Notes under the pieces: model-generated
The model's database searches: none
The model's input: only the letters and a program-made list of their open reading frames with translations
What the model was told of the DNA's origin: nothing
Assembly (NCBI GenBank): GCA_026120185.1
Contig: JANUWF010001635.1
Location: 62,001-126,000, forward strand
Direction of reading: 5' to 3'
Length of the DNA stretch: 64,000 nt
From: Voacanga thouarsii
Taxonomy: Eukaryota > Streptophyta > Magnoliopsida > Gentianales > Apocynaceae
Position numbers and translations under genes: made by a program
Shown: in pieces, positions 1 through 10,509 of the stretch
Layout: the number at the start of each line of letters is the position of its first letter
Position numbering within the stretch: position 1 is the stretch's first letter

Positions 1-1085
1 ATTATGAGAATTTTTAGATGGCCATCGCAAATCCTTTACAAATTTGCAACGGATTTGCGAGGGCTTATTTTTTTAATTTTTAAAAAATAATTTTATTTTT
101 TAATTTTAAATGACCGTCGCAAATTCCTCGCAAATTTGTGACGGATTTGCGAGGGCATTTTTTTTTTAATTTTTAAAAAATAAATTTATTTTTAAATTTT
201 GAATGACCATCGCAAATCCTTCGCAAATTTACAACGAATTTGCAAGGGCTTTTTTTTAATTTAAAAACAATAAATTTATTTTTTCATTTTAGATAGCCAT
301 CGCAAATCCCTCGCAAATTTACGACGGATTTGCAAGGGCCTTTTTTTAATTTTAAAAAAATTAATTTATTTTTAAATTTTGAATATCCGTCGCAAATCTC
401 TCGTAAATTTGTAATGGATTTGCAAGGGTATTTTTTTAATTTAAAAAAATTAATTTATTTTTTAATTTTAGATGACCATCACAAATCCGTCGCAAATTGC
501 GACGTATTTGCGAGGGCTTTTTTTTTTTTTTTTTAAATTTTACATTGCCGTCGCAAATCCATCGCAAATTGCGATGGATTTGTGATAAATAAATTTATTT
601 TTAAATTTTGGATGGCTGTTGCAAATCCCTAGCAAATTTGAAATGGATTTGCGAGGGCTTTTTTTTAATTTTAAAAAAATTAATTTATTTTTTAATTTTG
701 AATGGCCGTCTCAAATTCCTCGCAAATTTGCAACAGATTTGCGAGGGTTTTTTTTTTAATTTAAAAAAAAATAAATTTATTTTTTAATTTTAGATGACCG
801 TCGCAAATCCATTTCAAATTGTGACGGATTTGTAATGGCTTGTTTTTTTAATTTTTAGAAAACAAATTACAATGGATTTGCGACGGCTTATAAATTTATT
901 TTTTAATTTTAGATGGCCATCTCAAATTCGTCGCAAATTGTGACGGATTTGCGAGGGTTTGTTTTTTTAATTTTAAAAAATAAATTTATTTTTAAATTTT
1001 ACAATGTCGTCGCAAATCCCTCTCTAATTGTGACGGATTAGGGTTTATGAAACCCTAATCTGTCGCAAATCCATCACTAATCTAA
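1..1085. repeat. CACTA subterminal tandem array A (~110-bp palindromic units)
   Basis: About ten units of roughly 105-115 bp. Each has a palindromic core (gccgtcgcaaatcc, then cgcaaatttgcgacggatttgcgagggc in degenerate forms) followed by a T-run, an A-run and aataaatttattttt. Each core can fold into a hairpin. The units differ by scattered C/T and G/A changes, as expected for old methylated repeats. Confidence 0.8.
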
Positions 1086-1109
1086 AAAATTTACAAAAAA
1101 AAAATTTAA

Positions 1110-1281
1110 TGTTTGATTATATATATACATATGATATAGTATGTGTGTGTGTGTTGAAATAGTAGAATACGCGAAAAGACATTAGTAAGTTGAAATATTT
1201 ATATATATAATATACATATGATATTATTAAGTATATATATGTATGTATATATGTAAGAATATGACATATATGCATCTGTTG

Positions 1282-1324
<43 letters not shown>

Positions 1325-1440
1325 CTAACATAAATAAATATGTATATATGTATGTATATATATTTATTTTTATATTAAAAAAGTATATTAACATATTTAT
1401 ATGTATATAAAAATGCTATATTAATATATGTATATATGTG

Positions 1441-1473
<33 letters not shown>

Positions 1474-1480
1474 TAATATT
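1110..1480. repeat. AT/TG microsatellite block between the two CACTA arrays
   Basis: Low-complexity (TA)n, (TATG)n and (TG)n sequence, including an uninterrupted TA run around 1282-1320. It separates arrays A and B. No coding potential is seen. Confidence 0.85.
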
Positions 1481-2340
1481 ATGATAATTTTTAGATGGTC
1501 GTCGTAAATCCTTCGCAAATTTACGACGAATTTGCGAGAGCTTATTTTTTTTATTTTTAAAAAATAAATTTATTTTTTAATTTTAAATGGCCATTGCAAA
1601 TCCCTCGCAAATTTGTGACAGATTTGCTAGAACATTTTTTTTAATTTTTAAAAAATAAATTTATTTTTAAATTTTAAATGGCCATCGCAAATCCATCACA
1701 AATTTACGATGGATTTGTGAGGGTTTTTTTTTTTAATTTTAAAAAATAAACTTATTTTTTAATTTTAGATAGCCGTTGCAAATCCCTCGCAAATTTGCGA
1801 CGGATTTGCAAGGGCCTTTTTTTTTAATTTTAAAAAATTAATTTATTTTTAAATTTTGAATGACCGTTGCAAATCTCTCGCAAAATTGCAATGGATTTGC
1901 AAGGGCATTTTTTAATTTTAAAAAAAATTAATTTATTTTTTAATTTTAGATGGTCGTCGCAAATCCCTCGCAAATTTGCGATGGATTTGCGAGGGCCTTT
2001 TTTTAATTTAAAAAAAAATTAATTTATTTTTAAATTTTGAATGGCCATCGCAAATTTGCTAGGGCTTTTTTTATTTTAAAAAAATAAATTTATTTTTTAC
2101 TTCTACATTGCCGTTGCAAATCCGTCGCAATTTGTGACGGATTTGCGACGGCTTATTTTTTTAATTTTAAAAAAATAAATTTATTTTTAAATTTTGGATG
2201 GCCGTTGCAAATTTGCGACGAATTTGCGAGGGCTACATTTCCGTCACTAATCCGTTGCAATTACTGATGGATTAGTGACGAAAATTTAAAAAAAAAATTA
2301 TTTTTGAAATTTTTGCTTCCATTGCTGTTCCGTCGCAAAT
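1481..2340. repeat. CACTA subterminal tandem array B
   Basis: A second array of the same ~110-bp palindromic units. Its beginning (attatgataatttttagatgg near 1478) matches the start of the window (attatgagaatttttagatgg at 1), so the array plus spacer looks like a higher-order duplication. The last units (2240-2340) shift to cgtcactaatccgttgc and then lead into the terminal inverted repeat. Confidence 0.75.
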
Positions 2341-2401
2341 TAGCAACGGCCTAGAGGCCGTCGTAAAAATGCGTTGCTAATTTTATGTTTTTCTTGTAGT
2401 G

Positions 2402-3063
2402 TCTATAAGTTATATTTTATTATTTTGTGTTTGGTTCATAGTTTAGAAGACACCAAATTTAAAACTTTTATCCATGAATATAACCCAACATTTCTTTGAC
2501 CTCTTTCTTTATTAGATTCATTTGAAATATGTAGCGGATTGTTGGAAGGTATATTGTATTTCAAAAGGAGCAACAGCTAATTTTGACCTTATTTTTTGCT
2601 ACTCCAATAACCCTGACTTAGTACACCTACCTCATAGACCAAGTATTACTTTGACCAGATTTATGATATATCTGCTATCCATAACATTCCCAGATTTTTC
2701 TCAAGTGTACATCACTTGGTTTGTTTATAAATAGGCAAACTTCTTCTACTATAGAGCATACGCAGAACAAACTAAAAACACAGTCCAGTCCTTTAGGACA
2801 GTGTTATAATAACTCAAGCCATTACTTTCATTCTATTTTCTTAAAATTTTCCTATAGTATTTTAGGATATTACATAAATATGGAGTTTTAAGATTTACAG
2901 TTGTAATATCTCTGTAACAGTTTTTCCAAAAAAAAAAAAAGTCTCTCTATATCCGTAAACATAGGTCATATTAATCGATTCACGTCCTGTATTTTTAATT
3001 CCTTCTATTTTTTGTTGTTTTTCCATAACAACTGTATGTTGAGTTGCTGCAGCTTAGAATAAT
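2402..3063 (+). other. Spacer with TATA-like element, upstream flank of the dead P450
   Basis: No convincing coding sequence. A TATAAATA box at 2726-2733, followed by an A/C-rich leader-like stretch, may be a remnant promoter of the P450 pseudogene that starts at 3064. A poly-A run lies at about 2930-2941. Confidence 0.35.
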
Positions 3064-3106
3064 ATGTAGGATCAAGATTTGTTGAATTGTCTTCTCTTTT
3101 CCGCCA

Positions 3107-3121
3107 TATTATGTCTCCTAT
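3107..3121. repeat. Left target-site duplication of LINE copy 1
   Basis: The 15 bases tattatgtctcctat are repeated exactly at 6385-6399, on either side of the LINE. Confidence 0.9.
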
Positions 3122-6100
3122 AACTCCGCCTGTGAGTTTCGCGGGCTTTGTCTACGATGTTCATTTTCGGTCTTAAATCTGGATAAAGGAGGAGAGTTGT
3201 GATAAGGCTTGTGACGGCCAGCGTAAAATATAATCATATCCATAGCATAAACCAATCAATTAACTTCGTAGGGGCGTTCCTTACTCAGCGATGCGCTGCA
3301 CTTCCTAAATCCGAGTATAGTGATAAATATGCAAGGGTTGTTAGGTTGTTGTCTAGAAGCAACACGCCGTGTCGGTCCCCGAATACAGTGTCAAATATGC
3401 AAAGATGTAGGGTAAAAAAGACAGTCTATAGTAATAGGATTCGTCTAGCTATATGGAATATAGGATTTTTGACCGGTAAATTGACAGAATTAGTTGAGGT
3501 TATGCAGAGGAGAAAGATTAGCATTTTGTGTCTTCAAAAAACCAAATAGGTAGGTGAGAAGGCGAGAGTAGTAGCGCCTTAGAGTTATAAGCTTTGGTAT
3601 TCAGGTAGAGTTAGGAATAGAAATGGAGTTAGAATTTTTATTGACCGTAAGTTTATTGATGATGTGGTTGAAGTATAGAGGAAGAATGATAGGATTTTTG
3701 AGTATCAAGATCACGATTGGCGACGAGATTACTACTTTATTAGTGCGTATGCGCCACAAGTGGGACTCGAGGATTCGATTAGGCAATAGTTTTGGGATAA
3801 TCTAGATGAGATTGTACAAAATATACCGTGCGCAGAAAAGCTTTTTATTAGTGGTGATCTAAACGGACATATGGGTACTAATCAGAGCGAGTTTGAGAGT
3901 GTTCATGGAGGTTAGGGTTTCAGAGTTAAAAATGAAGCAGGAATTGCTATTCTTGACTTTGTCTAGGCCTATAATTTGACCATAGGAAACACCTGATTTA
4001 AGAAGAGAGGTTCTTACATAGTGACCTTTAGAAGCGGGTTAAATGCCAGTTATATAAACTTCTTTATTATGAAGCGTAGGTTTCGTAGTGGTTGTATGGA
4101 TTGTAAGGTTTTGTAGTGGTTGTATGGATTGTAAAGTTATTCTAGGCGAGAGTATAGTTACGCAACATAGGCTATTGGTCCTCGATTTTAATTTTAGGAA
4201 AAAGAGTAAGTAGCGGAATTATCAGGTTAACCCTAGAATCAAGTGGTGGAAGCTACAAGGGGATGAAAGAATAGCCTTTGTCGATAAGTAGTTGAGGCGG
4301 ATGACTAGTCTTCTAATAAGGATTCGAATCCAGATATTATGTGGAGAAAGATAGCTCAATGTATTAGGATAGTAGCTAAGGAAGTGTTTGGTTAATATAA
4401 AGGAAAGAGTACCTCTAAATAAGGACATGTCGTGGTGGGACAACGAAGTGAAAGAAGCCGTAAGGAGTAAAAGAGAGTGTTATAGAAACTTAGGGAAGTG
4501 CATGAGTGATGAAAATTTTGAGAAATATAAGGTCGCACGAAAAAAAGCTAAAGAAACTATTAGAAAAGTAAGATCCATAATTTATAAGGATTTATATGAA
4601 AAGTTGGGTACTAAAGACGGGGAGAAGAATATATATGATGATGTGTTACAGGGAGAAGAAGACGAGATATATCGGTGTGGTGAAATATGTAAAGGACGAC
4701 AACCACAGAGTTTTGGTTAAGAGCGAAGAAATAAAGGAGAGATAAAGGTCTTATTTTGATAAGTTATTTAACGGGAGTCAAGTCTAAGTTCCAAGTATGG
4801 GTAGTCTGGTGATTTCAAATGAAGAGGTTAACCGTGCGTGTATTCGTCGTATTCAGAAGTATGAAATCCGAGATGCCCTTAAAAGGATGAGACCAAAAAA
4901 AAGCAGTAGGATCGGATGGTATACCGATCAAGGTTTGGAAGTGTTTAGGAGAGATAAGTATTATGTGGCTGATAAGTTTGTTCAACAAGATATATAGAGT
5001 TAATAAGATGCTTATAGAGTGGGGAAGAGTACTCTGATTCCTCTGTATAAGATTAAATGGGATGTTCAAGATTGTGCCAATTACCGTGGGATTAAACTCA
5101 TGAGTTATACTATGAAGCTTTGGGAGAGAGTGGTTGAACAGAGGTTACGGGGCACTATACAAATTTTAGATAATCAGTTTGGTTTTATACCTGGACGTTC
5201 CACTACAAATGCAATTCATTTATTATGGTAGATGATTGAATATTATAGGGAAAGAAAGAAAGATTTACATATAGTATTTATTGACCTGGAGAAAGTCTAT
5301 AACAAGGTGCTTAGAGAAGTAGTTTGGTGGGTGCTGGCCAAGAAAGGTGTATCGCTAAAGTATATTACTTTCATTAAAGATATGTATGAGAGAGTATGTA
5401 CAAGTGTAAGGACTTGCACCGTAGAGACTGCAGAGTTCCCTATTACTATCGGGGTGCATCAAGGATGAGCACTTAGTCCTTTCCTTTTTGTGGCCATTAT
5501 GGATAAGTTGACTTGCACTATACAGGAGAATGTGCCATGGTGTATGTTGTTTGCTAATGATATTGTGTTGATTGATGAAATTAGAGTCGGTATAAATGCT
5601 AAATTAGAGTTGTGGTGACAGACATTGGAATCCAAGGGCTTCAGAATTAGTAGGAATAAAACAGAATATATAGAATGCAAGTTCAGTGGTAGCAAAAATA
5701 TAACTCAAAATGTAACTTTGGATAGTAGAAATATACCGATAGTTAATTACTTCCGATATCTAGAATCTATTATTCAGAAAAACGGAGAGTTCGATGGCAA
5801 CATTGCACATCGAGTTAAGGCGGGTTGGCTAAAATGGAGGAGTGCGACTGGTATTCTATGTGATCATAATATACCATTGAATCTAAAGGGAAAGTTCTAC
5901 AGAACAATCGTAAGACCTGCTTTGTTATATGGCACGGAATGTTGGGTAGTTAAAATGTATCATATTCAAAAAATAAAAGTAGCTAAGATACGTATGTTAC
6001 GGTAGATGTGTGGATATATTAGAAAGGATAGAGTTAGACATGAAACCATTAGGAAAAAGGTGGAGTGGTATCTATTGAGGAAAAAATGAGAGAAAGTCGC

Positions 6101-6384
6101 TTATGTTGGTTTGGACATATACAGAAAAGACCAAGGGATACTCCTGTTAGGACGATTGAGGGAGGGAGGCAGGATAAGTTAGATAGAGATAGAGACAGGC
6201 CTAAAACGACATGGATAGAGGTGATTAGGAGAGATATGTCTTTGTTAGATTTGGATGAGAGTATGACGGTTGATAGAAGAAAGTGGCGAAAGAGGATTCA
6301 TGTGGATGACCACACGTTGCCTGATATTGGCTCATGTAGCCGACCCCAAATTTATTGGGATTAAGGCTTAGTTTGTTGTTGTTG
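3122..6384 (+). mobile_element. RTE-type LINE, copy 1, near full length
   Basis: A non-LTR retrotransposon of about 3.26 kb, bounded by a perfect 15-bp duplication. The 5' part starts with a GC-richer leader (aactccgcctgtgagtttcg). The body encodes, in broken frames, an apurinic-type endonuclease and then a reverse transcriptase. The 3' tail ends in gtttgttgttgttg, a short TTG-repeat tail typical of RTE-clade elements rather than a poly-A tail. It inserted into a P450 pseudogene. Two relatives lie in the window on the minus strand (56565-59790 and 62272-62639). Confidence 0.88.
3415..6364 (+). pseudogene. RTE LINE endonuclease/reverse transcriptase, decayed
   Basis: In reading order: the endonuclease start (AIWNIGFLTGKL, 3450-3490), the endonuclease core with GDLNGHMG near 3858, a linker (4388-4720), and RT motifs from 5019 (LIPLYKIKWDVQDCANYRGI, PGRSTTNAIH, FIDLEKVYNKV, then FAND where FADD is usual near 5550). 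The C-terminal region with CWFGHIQKRPRDTPVR and the final DRRKWRKRIHVDD is at 6065-6364. At least seven frame breaks or stops are present. Many stops are TAG where the sister copy has TGG or CAG, the pattern left by cytosine deamination. It cannot encode an active enzyme. In intact relatives this single protein nicks DNA and copies its own RNA at the target. Confidence 0.85.
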
Positions 6385-6399
6385 TATTATGTCTCCTAT
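6385..6399. repeat. Right target-site duplication of LINE copy 1
   Basis: An exact repeat of 3107-3121. After it the P450-like reading frame resumes. Confidence 0.9.
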
Positions 6400-6633
6400 C
6401 CATCCTCCTTTATTTCAAACACACAAGATCGAAAATTTTACCACCTAGTACATGGGGTCTTCCTGTGATAGGTCGCCTGCATCCCTTGAAACAACCGATT
6501 CACAGAAGTTTGAAATAGCTCTCAAATTAATATGGCCGTGATATGTTTCTTAAATTTGCGGATGGACAAGAATGAAATTCCAATATGTAGGTTGTATTTT
6601 CCTCCATTACATTGTTCTTTCATATGAGTCATA

Positions 6634-6696
6634 AACCTGGTATAGATTCTATGAGAACGAAGTCGGCCAATTAGTACCAACTCGGCAAGAAAACAC
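6634..6696 (+). repeat. Upstream duplicate of a 63-bp block (copy a)
   Basis: Contains aagtcggccaattagtacc, aactcggc and a terminal aaaacac. It is about 80% identical to 7004-7066. The two blocks probably descend from the duplicated promoter of the P450 gene pair. The interval 6566-7003 shows no other recognisable feature. Confidence 0.7.
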
Positions 6697-7003
6697 TTGT
6701 ATAAGTAATTATCCTACTGTTGTCTGTTTCAGTTGCGAAAACGAATGAAGATAGATCATCGGTAAACTTATTGCTTTTCAGTTCTTGCTGGAACTATTCC
6801 ATCGGTTTTCACAAATTTTCTTGTATTTTTTTTTTCTTTGTGCTTTGTACTTTGGAAGAAAGGTTTATGTCCCAACCGTCTATCAACTCCTCCAATTTAT
6901 TATTAATCTGTAGGTTACGTTGTAAAACTTGGCTCAGAGTAATCTTCGAGGATTTACAGAAAAAAACTGAAGTCCATGGTGGAAGGATGAGGACAAAGTC
7001 GCA

Positions 7004-7066
7004 AACCAGGAATAGATTCCGTGGGAACTAAGTCGGCCAATTGGCACCAACTTGGCCGGCAAACAC
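7004..7066 (+). repeat. Upstream duplicate of a 63-bp block (copy b)
   Basis: A direct repeat of 6634-6696 (aagtcggccaattggcacc), about 320 bp upstream of the intact P450 start codon. A role in promoter activity is possible but not shown. Confidence 0.7.
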
Positions 7067-7332
7067 CGAGATAGAAATGTCTGTTATCTATTTCCATTGC
7101 CTCACGGGAAATTTTAAAATGAAAAAAGATGCTGTAATCGGCTTAATTAATTCATTTTCAGTTCTTCCTGTGAGTGAGACGTAAATATTTCTCTTCATAT
7201 ACAGAGTATTATATCAGAACTCTGGGAAACCTTCTGCCCTGGACGAGACAAATTCATGATGGTGAACTCATACATATATTAAAGTCGATGATGCTGTTGA
7301 CGCCCAATCAACTTTGTCTCCACTATCCAGCT

Positions 7333-7339
7333 TATAAAA
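7333..7339 (+). promoter_or_regulatory. TATA box of the CYP81-type gene
   Basis: TATAAAA lies 45 bp before the start codon at 7384, leaving room for a short 5' leader. Confidence 0.55.
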
Positions 7340-7383
7340 TGAAAGGAACAGGGGATTAGTAGCAGCACTTCAGAAGAAGAAAC

Positions 7384-9041
7384 ATGGGAGATCAAAATTG
7401 GTTCATTTTCCTTCTCTTTTTTGCCATATTTTGTTTCCTTTTCAAATTCCTATTGAGCAAAAGAATAAGGTCGACCAAACGTTTACCACCTGGTCCGAGG
7501 GCTCTTCCTCTAATTGGTCATCTGCATCTCTTGAAACAACCAGTCCACAGAACTTTACATGAGCTTTCCCAGAAGTACGGCCATGTTATGCTTCTGAATT
7601 TTGGAGTGCGAAAAGTGCTAGTAGTTTCTTCGCCAGAGGCAGTGGAAGAATGCTTTACAAAGAATGATATCATATTTGCCAATCGTCCTCAACTTCTTTC
7701 TGGGAAGATTATGAATTACAGGAACTTCTCTGCCCTTGGTTTTTCCAACTATGGAGACCACTGGCGGAACCTAAGACGCCTTGTAACGTTAGAACTTCTT
7801 TCTTCAACTCGTCTTTCAATGTTGAAAAACATCCGACAACATGAAGTCCACTTATTATTGAAGCAACTATACAAATCTTCCCAGTCAAAACCGGCGAAGG
7901 TGAATTTAAGGTCAGTGCTGACAGAGCTTTCCTTCAATATGATGATGAGGATGTTAACGGGAAAACGTTATTATGGGGATGATGTGATGGAGGAGGAAGC
8001 CAGAGAATTTCGAAACATTATGAGTGAAATAGTGGAGGTTCTTGGAGTTTCCAATTTGGGAGACTATTTGCCGATTTACGAGTGGCTTGATATTCAAGGT
8101 ACAAAGAAAAGGATGTCGAAGTTGATGGAGAAGATAGATAATTTCTCCCAGAAACTTGTTGATGAACGCCGAAGAATTAGAAATCCAGCAATTCAGAAAT
8201 CTAATGCATCTGAAGGAAGCAGCAAAGAAAGACAGAGCACCTTAATTGATGTTATGCTATCACTACAAGAAACAGATGCTGAATATCGTTCTGATGAAAG
8301 TATCAAATCTGTTCTACTGGTAAGGATCTATTCTAGTCTGGTTCTTATTCTTGTTTCTCGAATCAGATGAAAACTACAATAAAAAAGAATCAAGGGATCA
8401 GCTCATATTTTGCTACTCTGTTGCAGTCTTTGATTGTTGCAGGTACTGAAACTTCAACCACTACCATAGAGTGGGCAATGGCACTTCTCCTCAACCATTC
8501 TGATGCTAAGAAGAAAGCACTGGCTGAAATAGAGAGTTCTATTGGACAAGGCCTCCTACTGGATGAGAATGACTTGCCAAAACTAAATTACCTGCAGAAT
8601 GTAATAAACGAAACGTTTAGATTGCTTCCTCCAGTACCACTGAATGTGCCTCATGAATCATCAGATGACTCCACAGTGTGTGGTTTTGAGGTCCCAAAAG
8701 GCACAATGTTGTTGGTGAATTTATGGACACTTCAAAGGGACCCTAAACTATGGGAGGATCCAACAACATTCAAGCCTGAGAGATTTGATGGTGAGGAAGG
8801 TGAAGGGTACAAGCTGATTCCATTTGGAGTGGGACGACGAGCTTGTCCGGGGGCTAATTTAGGTAGAAAAGTTGTAGCACTTGCTCTAGGATCCTTGATA
8901 CAGTGCTTTGATTGGGACAGGGAAGAGAAAGAAGAGATTGACTTGAGAGAAGGCACTGGCCTCACTATGCCTAAGAAGGAGCCCCTCCAAGCCTTCTGCA
9001 AACCTCGTGAAGTCATGCTTGATTTGTTATCTGAATTGTGA
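7384..9041 (+). CDS. Cytochrome P450, CYP81-like, two exons
   Basis: A microsomal haem monooxygenase using oxygen and NADPH-P450 reductase. CYP81 enzymes typically hydroxylate flavonoids, lignans, glucosinolate precursors or xenobiotics; the substrate here is unknown. Exon 1 is 7384-8319 and exon 2 is 8427-9041, with a 107-bp GT-AG phase-0 intron (gtaagg...ttgcag). The junction falls just before the oxygen-binding helix, as usual in A-type plant P450s. The product is 516 residues, a normal length. It shows an N-terminal membrane anchor (residues about 6-25), hinge PPGP (35-38), I-helix AGTETS (317-322), ExxR as ETFR (374-377), PERF (429-432) and haem loop FGVGRRACPG with the Cys ligand at 452. 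All invariant residues are present, so it is probably functional. A dead 5' duplicate lies upstream at 3064-6565. The CYP81 assignment rests on overall resemblance and the haem loop; a close A-type family cannot be excluded. Confidence 0.92.
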
Positions 9042-9237
9042 GTCGCGCAGTGTCTGTGGTATCCATCAAGGTCAAAGACAAATCATAGGATTTCTCTTTT
9101 CTTATTTTCCTTTCATTTCTTCCGTTTCCCTTTGGGTGATCATTTTTGTCAGTTTCTTTGTACATGATAGATGTTACTATGGTTTTCTTTCAATTCTTGG
9201 AAACAAATTCACATATTTCACCTTCGACTAACCATTT

Positions 9238-9702
9238 AGGGTCTGTTTAGATTTAGGAAAAAGAAAAGAAAGAAGAGAAGTGGAATAGAACAGAAAGAAA
9301 AAAGAATGAAAGGGAAAAAAACCCACTAATTATTCATCCTATCTAGTCAGATATAGAGGAAAGAGAAATAAAATGTTAAATATAAAATTTGTAGAAGGAA
9401 AGAAAAGAAAAAAATTATATAATTTTAAATTTATATTTTGTCTATTAATATAATATAACAATATTAAACTTTATATTTATTAAAGTATTTTAGACTATGC
9501 AATAAAAGTTTATTAAATTAGGTTTTTTTTTTCCTTCCATTTTCATTTATTTTTTTGGATGGGGAAGACATTAAAACTTCTATATAAAACCTCATTCCTC
9601 CATTCTCTTCTCATTCTTTTTTTTTTTTTTCCTTCTTCTATATAAAACCGTCTCATTCCTCCTCTCTCCTCTTCCTCTATATCCCTCAAACCAAACAAGT
9701 TG
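9238..9702. other. Possible short inverted-repeat element (MITE-like)
   Basis: The left edge, gggtctgtttagatttagg, is an imperfect inverted match to the right edge, which reads cttgtttggtttgaggg on the other strand. Purine-rich DNA on the left mirrors pyrimidine-rich DNA on the right. No clear target duplication is seen. No gene is visible from 9042 to 9925. Confidence 0.3.
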
Positions 9703-9925
9703 TTAGAGTATTTGCAGTAGAAGCATCACGGAATTAAATCTAGAATTATGGAATTCCAAAATCAATTATGTATTAATTTTTTTAAAACAAACTTCCAATC
9801 AACATTTGCATTAACATTCTCTACATAATATATGTTCAACCTATATCGGTCTAGCAAAATAACCGGTGACGGGTCTTGGGCAATTTAATTTTGTTAATTT
9901 AACTTAATTTGTGAGTTATAATGTG

Positions 9926-10509
9926 ATACCCCAATTCCACATGGGATTGGAATAAAAAATGTGAATGGTATATAAGGATTGGTCTAAGTACCCAGTGCCA
10001 ATTTGATATATCTATTTTGGTCCAGTGAGGATGACAGCCAGATAATTGACCCTGGATGTTACCAGGCCCCTAGTCGCTCCTGGGTCCGCAAGCACAGTGC
10101 TACACAGTTGGCGATAGGAGCCACCTCTAGAATCTCATGTCGTCTGGTTAGTCCTAGGTTTGGCCCCTAAAGTATGGGCACAAGTGTGATACCCCAATCT
10201 TACATGAGATTGTGATAAGAAGTATGAGTGCGCAGTGGAAGCCACCTTTAGAATCCTATGCCGCCTGATTAGTCCTAAGTTTGGCCTCTAAGTATGGGCC
10301 CAGCGAGGACGCTTGGGTCTAAAGGAGGGGTGAATGTGATACCCTAATCCTACATGGAATTAAAATAAGAAGTGTGAATGGTATATAAGGATGGGTCTAA
10401 GTACCCATTGTCAACTTGGGATATCAATTTTGACCTAACGAGGACAACGGTCAAGTAATTGATCATGGATGTTGCCAGGCCTATAGTTGCACAAGAGTCC
10501 GCGGGCAAA
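9926..10509 (+). repeat. Chained LTR-like fragments starting TGTGATACCC
   Basis: Three related blocks begin near 9926, 10184 and 10334 with gtgatacccyaat, followed by acatgggattgg-type sequence. Blocks 1 and 3 share ggtatataagga and ggtctaagtaccca. Block 2 ends in a purine-rich ctaaaggaggggtgaa directly before block 3, as a polypurine tract would precede a 3' LTR. This fits a small terminal-repeat (TRIM-like) element or recombined LTRs. Block 3 is cut off by the Gypsy element at 10510. Confidence 0.5.

Larger units (their letters stand above)
1..2401. mobile_element. CACTA (En/Spm-type) transposon, right-hand part
   Basis: The segment ends at 2388-2401 with tttttcttgtagtg, the reverse complement of the CACTACAAGAAAAA terminus of plant CACTA elements. 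Everything left of it is subterminal repeat DNA of one style: tandem units built on gtcgcaaatcc...ggatttgcgac palindromes. The left terminus lies outside the window, so length, the 3-bp target duplication (the right copy would be tct at 2402-2404) and any transposase cannot be checked. No transposase coding sequence is visible here, so this part is either the non-coding flank of a large element or a non-autonomous derivative. Confidence 0.75.
3064..6565 (+). pseudogene. CYP81-like P450 5' fragment, split by a LINE
   Basis: The two flanks of the LINE (3064-3121 and 6400-about 6565), joined after removing one target-duplication copy, align in frame with the first ~65 codons of the intact P450 at 7384. 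They share the hydrophobic N-terminal anchor, the proline-rich hinge (LPP...WGLPVIG against LPPGPRALPLIG) and the LKQP.HR segment. The copy is dead in several ways. Codon 2 is TAG (3067-3069). The hinge PPGP reads PPST. A second stop lies at about 6518, where the intact gene has a His codon. Similarity fades near 6565 and the rest of the gene is missing. It is a truncated tandem duplicate of the neighbouring gene, and the LINE insertion shows that it has been in place for some time. The nucleotide match is visible by eye; the family name is inferred from the intact copy. Confidence 0.8.

Noticed and set aside
1110..1480. Direct-repeat block as a possible CRISPR-like or origin-like array
   Set aside because: It is AT/TG microsatellite in a plant nuclear context; no unique spacers alternate with repeats.
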